DNA of 5,859 nucleotides from an uncultured Porphyromonadaceae bacterium (lineage in GTDB: Bacteria > Bacteroidota > Bacteroidia > Bacteroidales > Muribaculaceae), in the NCBI GenBank assembly GCA_902494595.1, contig CABUTY010000101.1:1-5859 (forward strand). Reading direction: 5' to 3'. The stretch's first letter is position 1. Every line of letters starts with the position of its first letter. The translations under genes were made by a program, and so were the position numbers. Of the stretch, positions 1 through 5,443 are shown one piece after another. A model generated the notes under the pieces. That model worked only from the letters and a program-made list of their open reading frames with translations. It was not told the origin of the DNA and did not search any database.

Positions 1-302
1 AAGCCTTCCTTGCGGAGGGCGCTCTTCTCCTCGGGGATCACCTTCAACAGCGCGCGGGCTATGGCCAGACGAAGGGCCTCGGCCTGTCCGTGATATCCGC
101 CACCGTCAAGATGTGCCTTGATGTCGTACTTCTCGGCTACACCAAGAAGAAGCATCGGCTGCTTTACGATGTACTGAAGTATCGAAGAGGGGAAATAAAC
201 CTCAAGCGGGCGCTTGTCGATCTCGATCTTGCCCGTTCCTTCTGTCAGGTATACACGGGCAACTGCGGCCTTGCGGCGGCCTATGGCATTTACTTTTTCC
301 AT
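1..302 (-). CDS. rpsI: 30S ribosomal protein S9, partial (C-terminus outside window)
   Basis: S9 (uS9) of the small ribosomal subunit, whose C-terminal tail reaches the P-site tRNA. Translation from the ATG at 302 begins MEKVNAIGRRKAAVARVYL, the typical S9 start. It continues with the internal segments YFPSSILQYIVKQP and GVAEKYDIKAHLDGGGYHGQ, followed by AEALRLAIARALL, which matches the family's conserved GGG-x-x-GQ...AI(A/S)RAL block. About 100 residues are present. S9 is usually about 128-130 residues, so the last 28 or so, including the basic tail ending in SKR, lie beyond the left edge. The start codon is five bases after the rplM stop, with only a purine-rich AAAGAAG in front, so translation is probably coupled to rplM. 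rplM-rpsI is a near-universal bacterial gene pair. No frameshift or odd residue is visible. Confidence 0.97.
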   Translation of the reverse strand, partial: MEKVNAIGRRKAAVARVYLTEGTGKIEIDKRPLEVYFPSSILQYIVKQPMLLLGVAEKYDIKAHLDGGGYHGQAEALRLAIARALLKVIPEEKSALRKEG

Positions 303-307
303 CTTCT

Positions 308-784
308 TTACTTGATTTTGTTAAAGTCCAGAACTACGGGGTTCTTGTCGGCGAAGGGGTGCTCCGAACCGTTGAACACGTGAAGGTTGGTGAGCTGCTT
401 GGCTCCAAGCTTCGTCTTGGGAAGCATGCCCTTCACTACCTTGATGAACAGCGGGTGCTTGCCTTTTACCGTAACGCCGTACGACTTCTTCATTAGGTCG
501 CCGGGAGTAAATGTACGCTGGCCGCCCGGATATCCCGTGTAACGGAGATATTCGCGCTTCTCCATCTTGCCGCCGTTAAGCTTTACCTTCTCGGCGTTGA
601 TGATGATTACATTGTCTCCGCAGTCCATGTTCGGAGTGTAATCGGGCTTGTTCTTGCCTCGCAGAATCTTGGCTACCTCTGAACAGAGTCGGCCAAGTAC
701 CAGGTCTGTCGCATCGATAACCACCCATTTCTTTACTATTGTGCTCGGGGTGGCACTCTGCGTCTTATAACTTAATGTATCCAC
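308..784 (-). CDS. rplM: 50S ribosomal protein L13
   Basis: L13 (uL13) of the large ribosomal subunit, an early-assembly 23S rRNA-binding protein. The 158-residue product has the full family pattern: KKWVVIDATDLVLGRL near residues 18-33, DCGDNVIIINAEKV at 54-67, YTGYPGG at 82-88, and the L13 signature around VKGMLPKTKLG (117-127) running into a FNGSEHPF segment. The first residues, MDTLSYKT, match the N-terminal extension I recall from Bacteroides L13, which supports the chosen start. That start is GTG (bases 784-782). The next in-frame Met is residue 53, inside the conserved core, so no later start is credible. There is no Shine-Dalgarno match upstream, only the A-rich TTAAAGAA, as is common in Bacteroidetes. 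The gene heads a two-gene unit with rpsI, driven by the promoter at 892-923. Confidence 0.97.
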   Translation of the reverse strand: MDTLSYKTQSATPSTIVKKWVVIDATDLVLGRLCSEVAKILRGKNKPDYTPNMDCGDNVIIINAEKVKLNGGKMEKREYLRYTGYPGGQRTFTPGDLMKKSYGVTVKGKHPLFIKVVKGMLPKTKLGAKQLTNLHVFNGSEHPFADKNPVVLDFNKIK

Positions 785-891
785 TTCTTTAAGTTGGGTT
801 TAATGTGTTTGTCCCTGTCTTTCAGGCGGTTACCAGGCCAATGACAACCTCCCTCCCCGACGGGGCCCTGTTCTTGGATATAATCGGCTCG
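785..891 (-). promoter_or_regulatory. Probable 5' untranslated leader of rplM with possible secondary structure
   Basis: If transcription starts a few bases downstream of the -7 box, the rplM mRNA has an untranslated leader of roughly 100 bases. Visible pairings in the transcribed strand are a short CCCC-GTC-GGGG hairpin (865-855) and, alternatively, a stem joining CAGG/CC (870-864, one bulged G) to GGCCTG (839-834). These are partly exclusive, because CC at 865-864 takes part in both. L13 autoregulates its operon through the mRNA leader in some bacteria, so a regulatory leader is plausible. I cannot match this to a named RNA family by eye, and the structure is inferred from short helices only. 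Confidence 0.35.
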
Positions 892-923
892 CAAAATTAA
901 TAAATTTTCCCCACACTGGCAAA
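892..923 (-). promoter_or_regulatory. Bacteroidetes-type sigma promoter for rplM-rpsI
   Basis: On the minus strand, TTTG (923-920) is followed by exactly 20 bases and then TAATTTTG (899-892). This fits the Bacteroidetes primary sigma consensus, a -33 TTTG and a -7 TAnnTTTG about 19-21 bases apart, with no mismatch. It is the only such match I noticed in the spacer. It faces rplM and predicts a transcription start near 885-889. Position, orientation and exact match all support it, but it has not been tested. Confidence 0.8.
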
Positions 924-968
924 TTGCCATCCCTCTTTCCTCCTTTTTTTGCCTTCCCCTTTTTCTCA

Positions 969-1121
969 TATCTCCGCCCTTCCAGCTCTGCCGTCTTTTC
1001 CGTCCCTTCCAGCTCATCCGTCTTTTTCAGCTCTTGCGCCTTTTTCAGCTCTTGCGCTTTTTTTCAGCTTTCTTGGCTCTTCCGGCTTATTTAGCTTTTC
1101 CGGCCCTTCCAGTATTTCAGC
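969..1121. repeat. Degenerate 9-base tandem repeat, about 16 units
   Basis: Read on the plus strand in steps of nine from 978, successive units are CCTTCCAGC, TCTGCCGTC, TTTTCCGTC, CCTTCCAGC, TCATCCGTC, TTTTTCAGC, TCTTGCGCC, TTTTTCAGC and TCTTGCGCT. After one extra T at 1059 come TTTTTCAGC, TTTCTTGGC, TCTTCCGGC, TTATTTAGC, TTTTCCGGC and CCTTCCAGT, then a TATTTCAGC unit out of phase by one. A weaker unit, TATCTCCGC, precedes them at 969. The rough consensus is YYTTYCVGC. Higher-order copies are visible: 1023-1040 and 1041-1058 are 18-base copies differing only at the last base, and 996-1012 and 1096-1112 share 16 of 17 bases. The transcribed (minus) sense is purine-rich. The function is unknown. 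Confidence 0.75.
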
Positions 1122-1128
1122 GGCCGTT

Positions 1129-1148
1129 CCGCGAGCGGGAGCTCGCGG
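1129..1148 (-). terminator. GC-rich hairpin just after cca, possible terminator without a U-tract
   Basis: CCGCGAGC (1129-1136) and GCTCGCGG (1141-1148) are perfect reverse complements around a four-base loop, so the RNA of either strand could form an 8-bp stem. The hairpin begins six bases after the cca stop codon. On the minus strand the stem is followed by AACGGCC, and on the plus strand by TAAGTATC, so the U-run of a classical intrinsic terminator is missing in both directions. It could be a weak terminator or a 3'-end stabiliser for the rny-to-cca mRNA. The position supports a role; the lack of Us is against classical termination. Confidence 0.45.
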
Positions 1149-1154
1149 TAAGTA

Positions 1155-2576
1155 TCAGTGCGAAGCCGGAGCTTGGGCGAGGAGGGCGGGGGCGTTCCGG
1201 AGGAGCCATTGCCAGGCGGCGCCGTGGTCGTAGGGGATTTCGCCATCCATGATGGCCTCTTTCACGGCTTCCTTCAGCACCGCAATCTGCTGCCCCGGGG
1301 GCAGGTGGAAATGCTCCATGATTTCGTTGCCGTTCACCGGATTTTTCCAGTTGCGCAAGGCGTCGGCATCGCTGATTTCGTCCATGCGTCGGCGCAGCCG
1401 CCCGAAGCTCTCCAGCTGCCGCCGCACCTTAGCCGGGTTCTTCGACGTGATGTCGGCTTCCGCCAGTGTCATCAGGTCGTCGAGGTCAGCCCCGGCGTCA
1501 GTAATCAGCCGGCGAACTCCCGAGTCGGTAACCCCCGCGTCGGCCACCGACTGCGGACGCATGTGCAGACCCACAAGCTTCGAGACATACTTCATATGTT
1601 CATTCATCGGCATCTTCATCTTTTTGAAGATGCCAGGCACCATTTTCTCCCCTAAGAAGTTATGGTTGTGGAATGTCCAGCCGAGCCGCTCGTCATAGCG
1701 TTTGGTGGCCGGCTTGGCGATGTCGTGCAGGAGAGCCGCCCAGCGCAGCCACTCGTTGTCGCTTATCGCCGCCACATGGTCCACCACCTGCAGCGTGTGC
1801 AGGAAATTGTCTTTATGTCCTATGCCGTCGACAGTCTCCACACCCTTGAGGTCGAGCACTGCCGGAAAGGCATACTGCAGCAGTCCCGCCTTGTCGAGAA
1901 GGAGGAACCCCACCGACGGACGCGGCGACCGCATAATCTTGCCTAACTCGTCGTTGATACGTTCGCGGGTTATGATCTTGAGCCTGCCGGCATTGCGACG
2001 TATGGCCTCGAAGGTCTCGGGGTAGATCTCGAAACCGAGCTGCGTTGCGAACCTCACGGCACGCATCATCCGCAGAGGGTCGTCGCTGAAGGTTATGTCC
2101 GGGTCGAGAGGGGTGCGTATGATGTTTCTGGCCAGGTCGGCAAGGCCGCCGAACGGGTCTACAAGCTCGCCGTAACGCGACTCGTTGAGGCGTATGGCCA
2201 TGGCGTTGATGGTGAAGTCGCGGCGGTTCTGGTCGTCGGCAAGTGTGCCGTCCTCCACTATGGGGTTGCGGCTCTCGCGGCGGTACGACTCCTTGCGAGC
2301 CCCCACGAACTCCAGCTCCAGCCCCCTGTGCTTCACCTGCGCCGTGCCGTAGGTGGCGAACACCGACAGCGGCGTCCGTGGCCCTAACGCCCGAGCCACA
2401 GCCCCGGCAAGCTCTATGCCCGACCCTACCGTCACAAAATCGATGTCCTGGCTCTTGCGCCCCAAAAATATGTCCCTGACATATCCTCCCACCACATAGA
2501 CCTCACGGTCCATGCTGTCGGCTATACGGCCTATCACCCGGAACACGGGATGTTTCAGATCCTCCTTGAGATTCAT
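1155..2576 (-). CDS. cca: CCA tRNA nucleotidyltransferase with HD domain
   Basis: Class II (pol-beta superfamily) tRNA nucleotidyltransferase that builds or repairs the 3' CCA end of tRNA from CTP and ATP. The 473-residue product shows, in order: GGYVRD (30-35) and the metal-binding D44-I-D46; the third carboxylate E89 in LELEFVGAR; RRDFTINA (118-125); the nucleotide-selecting block DDPLRMMRAVRFA (165-177); and the ERINDEL motif (205-211). A metal-dependent HD phosphohydrolase-type domain follows, with H260, H284-D285 in LLHDIAKP and further histidines in FHNHNF. The ATG start at 2576 overlaps the upstream M24 stop as ATGA, so translation is probably coupled. Motifs alone do not separate CCA-adding from CC-adding or A-adding enzymes. 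With one such gene visible, full CCA addition is the simplest reading. The stop at 1157 is followed by an open in-frame extension (see findings). Confidence 0.95.
   Translation of the reverse strand: MNLKEDLKHPVFRVIGRIADSMDREVYVVGGYVRDIFLGRKSQDIDFVTVGSGIELAGAVARALGPRTPLSVFATYGTAQVKHRGLELEFVGARKESYRRESRNPIVEDGTLADDQNRRDFTINAMAIRLNESRYGELVDPFGGLADLARNIIRTPLDPDITFSDDPLRMMRAVRFATQLGFEIYPETFEAIRRNAGRLKIITRERINDELGKIMRSPRPSVGFLLLDKAGLLQYAFPAVLDLKGVETVDGIGHKDNFLHTLQVVDHVAAISDNEWLRWAALLHDIAKPATKRYDERLGWTFHNHNFLGEKMVPGIFKKMKMPMNEHMKYVSKLVGLHMRPQSVADAGVTDSGVRRLITDAGADLDDLMTLAEADITSKNPAKVRRQLESFGRLRRRMDEISDADALRNWKNPVNGNEIMEHFHLPPGQQIAVLKEAVKEAIMDGEIPYDHGAAWQWLLRNAPALLAQAPASH
1609..1634. repeat. Perfect 10-bp inverted repeat inside cca
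   Basis: GGCATCTTCA (1609-1618) and TGAAGATGCC (1625-1634) are exact reverse complements around a six-base loop, inside the part of cca that encodes the basic stretch GIFKKMKMP. Neither side has a U-tract on the coding strand. It may be a chance product of the alternating Lys/Met codons. A role in mRNA folding is possible but unsupported. Confidence 0.5.
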
Positions 2577-3757
2577 AACTGTTTAAGCGACTCGTCGAGC
2601 ACGGTGATGTTTTCGAGCCCCGTGTCAGTGACGATATAAGTGTTTTCGACGCCGAGTGCTCCCACGCCGGGTATCACGAACTTCGGCTCCAGGGCTATCG
2701 TCATGTTGCCGAGCAGGGGAGTGTCGTTGCGTTCCATCACCACGGGCATCTCGTTGAGTTCAATTCCCACGCCATGGCCTATGAAGGCCACCTTGTGGTT
2801 ATGACCCATGAAGCAGTCGGCGAGACCTGCGTCATCGGCCAGACGACGCGCCCGGCGGTACACCTCGCCCACAGCCACATCGGTATGGGCGAAACGTTCC
2901 AGATCGCGAAGTATGGCTATGGAGCATTCGTGGGCGCGTACGGCTTTCTCCGGCACTTCCCCGATGGTCCAGCAGCGGGTCATGTCAGTCTGGTAGCCGT
3001 TGAAACCGCCGTTCATGTCGACCATCACCGCCGTGCCAGGCTTCATGATTTCGCCGCTGGCTCCCACGGGCAGCGACGGGTCGGTGCCCGCTCCTCCCAT
3101 AGAGAAATCATACGGACTCGGCACATCGGCATTGGCGCCGGCTATCACCGATCCCATGTTGAGCTGCATCCTGTTGCCCGCGGCCCGCAGATACCCCAGG
3201 CATCCCTCGCGCCGTAGCACCCGCTCGATCTCTATCTGGAACTCCATGTCGGTCATGTCTTCCTGATAGCAATGCTTTATCTGCTTGTAGACCTCGGCCT
3301 GACGCATGCCGTCCTGCCGCATGAGTCGCAGCTCATAGTCGGTCTTTATCAATCGGGCCATGCGCAGCACCGGCGTGGCGTCGGAATATTCCCCGGCAGG
3401 CAGCGCACGCATCAGCCTGCGGACCTCATTGTAGCTCAGATCGTCAAATTCCAGACCCAACTTCCTGGCGTTGCCTATCCCTTGGCTCTCGAGGATGCCG
3501 GCTATCATCTCCGGCTTCCTGATGGTATGGCACATGTCGCCGATACCCTCCGACGGCGGTATCATGAAGAAGAGCGGGTCACGGTCCACGGGGATGTAGA
3601 CGTAGCCGCGGAACACCCCGCCGCCAAGATAGTATAGATTGGTGGGGGAGCCGACGAGCAGACCATCCATGCCGGCGATCTGCATCTGGAATTTCACTTT
3701 CTCGACGCGCAGCGATAACTCGTGCCGTTTGTCAGGGTGCAGTAGAGTAAGGTCCAT
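2573..3757 (-). CDS. M24 family (aminopeptidase P-like) metallopeptidase homologue
   Basis: A 394-residue protein of the pita-bread M24 family, to which Xaa-Pro aminopeptidases and prolidases belong. It has a creatinase-type N-terminal domain (about 15-145) and an M24 catalytic domain (about 150-385). The dinuclear metal ligands are all present: D247 and D258 in VMVDMNGGFNGYQTDMTR, H328 in GHGVG, E357 in ALEPKF and E371 in GVENTYIV. No signal peptide is seen, so it is probably cytoplasmic. Three non-ligand histidines important in E. coli PepP (H243, H350, H361) have no counterparts: 200-246 contains no His, and the positions around H328 are A324 and N335. Proline specificity should therefore not be assumed. 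The ATG at 3757 overlaps the end of gldH by 26 bases, and the TGA overlaps the cca ATG. No alternative start precedes Met25. Confidence 0.9.
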   Translation of the reverse strand: MDLTLLHPDKRHELSLRVEKVKFQMQIAGMDGLLVGSPTNLYYLGGGVFRGYVYIPVDRDPLFFMIPPSEGIGDMCHTIRKPEMIAGILESQGIGNARKLGLEFDDLSYNEVRRLMRALPAGEYSDATPVLRMARLIKTDYELRLMRQDGMRQAEVYKQIKHCYQEDMTDMEFQIEIERVLRREGCLGYLRAAGNRMQLNMGSVIAGANADVPSPYDFSMGGAGTDPSLPVGASGEIMKPGTAVMVDMNGGFNGYQTDMTRCWTIGEVPEKAVRAHECSIAILRDLERFAHTDVAVGEVYRRARRLADDAGLADCFMGHNHKVAFIGHGVGIELNEMPVVMERNDTPLLGNMTIALEPKFVIPGVGALGVENTYIVTDTGLENITVLDESLKQL

Positions 3758-4235
3758 TTGCTGATATTTTAATGCCGATGCTCCTGAGACCGGCTGCGGC
3801 GCTGTCGGGTGCGAGAGGCACCAGCGATACCGTCATGTCACGGGGCATGCGGAAGTTGGAAATCACGGTGACGTTATGGCTGCATATGCCGTAATGCTGC
3901 GGATCGCGGGGTGTGCCGTCCCCTTTGTAGAGGCTCACCACCACCGTGTCGTTGCATATCTCGCCGTCGGCATCCTCGGTCGACAGCAGGAAGGGAAGAC
4001 TCCCCATAGGCCGGTCGGGCTTGTAGCGCAGCAGCAGCTCCATCCTCACGTCGCTGCCATACCTCGTGGTATCGGCCACCCGAGGCTCGAAAACCAGCGG
4101 ATGTCCCTGCCGGAAACCCTCGCGTCCCGAATCGGCATAACGCGAATACAGGGTGTCGTTGACCTCCCTGCATCCGCATAGCATCATTGCCGTCGCTATT
4201 GTCAGAACGCCTGCCGATACCTTTCGGTTTCTCAT
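3732..4235 (-). CDS. gldH: GldH-family lipoprotein
   Basis: A 167-residue exported lipoprotein. Basic residues (RNRK, 2-5), a hydrophobic core and the lipobox L19-C-G-C22 predict signal peptidase II cleavage and lipidation at C22, so a mature protein anchored in the envelope. The rest resembles the GldH family: a Y-x-x-Y near the N-terminus, DTTRYGSDVRMELLLRYK as the beta-rich core, a D-T-V-V-V-S-L-Y-K-G-D-G segment, then NFRMPRDMTVSLV and a terminal GIKI strand. GldH is needed for gliding in Flavobacterium johnsoniae. Relatives persist in non-gliding Bacteroidales, where the role is unclear; an envelope or secretion-related function is inference. The ATG at 4235 overlaps the ricT stop as ATGA, and the 3' end overlaps the M24 gene by 26 bases. 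The assignment rests on the lipobox, size, motif resemblance and my recollection that gldH often neighbours ricT in this phylum. Confidence 0.8.
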   Translation of the reverse strand: MRNRKVSAGVLTIATAMMLCGCREVNDTLYSRYADSGREGFRQGHPLVFEPRVADTTRYGSDVRMELLLRYKPDRPMGSLPFLLSTEDADGEICNDTVVVSLYKGDGTPRDPQHYGICSHNVTVISNFRMPRDMTVSLVPLAPDSAAAGLRSIGIKISANGPYSTAP

Positions 4236-5443
4236 TGCCCGTTTTTCTTTTTGCCTTCCGCAGCGTTGTTTTTGCTCTGGTGGTTCTTATGGCCGCGCCC
4301 TTTCCCTTTCCCCTGGCTCTTCTCCTGGCGTGCCGCGCCCTGGCTCTTCGCCTCCGGCTTGGCTCCCTTCTGACGGGCTCCCTGCTTATTGCCTCCCTTC
4401 TTCTTCGACTTGTCGAAGCGTGTGAGGCTCTCCTGCTCGGCAAGGTCCACGACCTTGTTCTGCTCATCTTCGGCTATCTGACCCTCGCTGAGCAACGAGT
4501 CGGGTTTCACGCCCTGTTTGTTGAGGGCTATGATTTCGAAAGCGCGGCGCGCGTCGATGGTCACGAGGTTGGCAGGTATGCGCTTGTCGGTGCTGTACGT
4601 GGCCTTGCGTGCCAGTATGTCGGCTTTGAAAAGGTAATAGGTATTGTCCTTGGTCTCCAGAGCTATATCCTTGTGTGGCATCTCCTTGGCGGCTTCGGCA
4701 TATACCGGGGTCTCGAAGTTCAGGCAGCATTTGAGCTTGGCGCACTGTCCGGCGAGTTTCTGGGGGCTCATGGAGAGGTCCTGTATACGGGCGGCGCCTG
4801 TGGCCACGCTGGGGAACTTCGTCATCCACTGCGAGCAGCACAGAGGCCTTCCGCACGGACCGATACCACCTATGCGGCCAGCCTCCTGGCGTGCCCCGAT
4901 CTGCTTCATCTCCACGCGTATCCGGAACGTGTCGGCAAGCACGCGTATGAGTGCCCGGAAGTCCACGCGCTCATCGGCGATATAGTAGAAGATGGCCTTG
5001 GCGCCGTCGGCCTGGTACTCAACATCGCCGATTTTCATGTTGAGGCTGAGGTCCTCGGCGATTTTGCGGGCGCGTATCATGGTGTCGTGCTCGCGGGCGT
5101 GAACCTCATCGGCGCGGTCAAGCTCCCGAGATGTCGGCGTGCGTAGCACCTTCTTGAGCTCCTCTTCCTTGACGCCGCTCTTGGCCATGTGCAGCTTTAC
5201 CAGCCGGCCCGTGAGCTGTATCTTGCCTATGTCGTAGCCGGGCTGAGACTCCACTACCACGTCGTCGCCGATGTTCAGCTCAAGCGCCGACGTGTTTTCG
5301 TAGAACCCCGTGCGTGTGTTCTTGAACACCACCTCCACGATGTTGCAGTCGTTGTTGTCGCTGACCCCTTCGAGCCAGTTGTACGACTGCAGTTTGCCCC
5401 GGGGGCATTCCCCGGCGCAGCATCTCTTCTTAGGTGCCCCCAT
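4232..5443 (-). CDS. ricT: RicT (YaaT), PSP1-domain iron-sulfur RNase Y partner
   Basis: A 403-residue PSP1-family protein. In Bacillus subtilis, RicT works with RicA and RicF in an iron-sulfur complex that directs RNase Y mRNA processing. The family features are clear: PGYDIGKIQLTG (68-79), DVEYQADGAKAIFYYIADERVDFR (140-163), the IGARQEAGRIGGIGPCGRPLCC block with C197, C202 and C203, then GQCAKLKCCLNFE with C234, C239 and C240. Two parts go beyond the Bacillus protein as I recall it. One is an N-terminal stretch with C8, C9, C13 and C33. The other is a C-terminal tail from about residue 343 that is almost entirely Lys, Gln, Gly, Ala and Arg and is probably disordered and RNA-attracted. The ATG at 5443 shares one base with the rny stop (TAATG), and the stop overlaps gldH by four bases. 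No ricA or ricF is visible. Confidence 0.95.
   Translation of the reverse strand: MGAPKKRCCAGECPRGKLQSYNWLEGVSDNNDCNIVEVVFKNTRTGFYENTSALELNIGDDVVVESQPGYDIGKIQLTGRLVKLHMAKSGVKEEELKKVLRTPTSRELDRADEVHAREHDTMIRARKIAEDLSLNMKIGDVEYQADGAKAIFYYIADERVDFRALIRVLADTFRIRVEMKQIGARQEAGRIGGIGPCGRPLCCSQWMTKFPSVATGAARIQDLSMSPQKLAGQCAKLKCCLNFETPVYAEAAKEMPHKDIALETKDNTYYLFKADILARKATYSTDKRIPANLVTIDARRAFEIIALNKQGVKPDSLLSEGQIAEDEQNKVVDLAEQESLTRFDKSKKKGGNKQGARQKGAKPEAKSQGAARQEKSQGKGKGRGHKNHQSKNNAAEGKKKNGQ

Larger units (their letters stand above)
785..1154. other. 370-base spacer between cca and rplM
   Basis: This is the only non-coding stretch of note in the window. Moving away from the cca stop, it contains a GC-rich hairpin (1129-1148), a degenerate 9-base tandem repeat (about 969-1121), a pyrimidine-rich stretch on the plus strand (about 930-965), the rplM promoter (892-923) and the rplM leader. 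Reading frames that cross it on either strand are built from the repeat and have no recognisable domain, so I do not call a gene here. Confidence 0.7.

Noticed and set aside
90..383. 97-residue plus-strand frame opposite rpsI and rplM
   Set aside because: It is antisense to two conserved ribosomal protein genes, with no supporting motif.
772..1017. 81-residue minus-strand reading frame ending inside rplM
   Set aside because: It is translated from the nonamer repeat, the promoter and the leader, overlaps the rplM start, and has no recognisable domain. The promoter inside it argues for non-coding DNA.
949..1252. Plus-strand Ser/Pro/Phe/Leu-rich reading frames over the spacer and the end of cca
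   Set aside because: The repetitive composition comes directly from the 9-base repeat. The frames start at weak codons and run antisense into cca.
3874..4467. 197-residue minus-strand frame overlapping ricT and gldH
   Set aside because: It is an Arg/Ser-rich alternate frame of two well-supported genes, with no family resemblance.
4187..5146. 319-residue plus-strand reading frame opposite ricT
   Set aside because: It is antisense to a clearly conserved gene. Its hydrophobic start is the complement of the Lys-rich RicT tail, and it shows no domain of its own.
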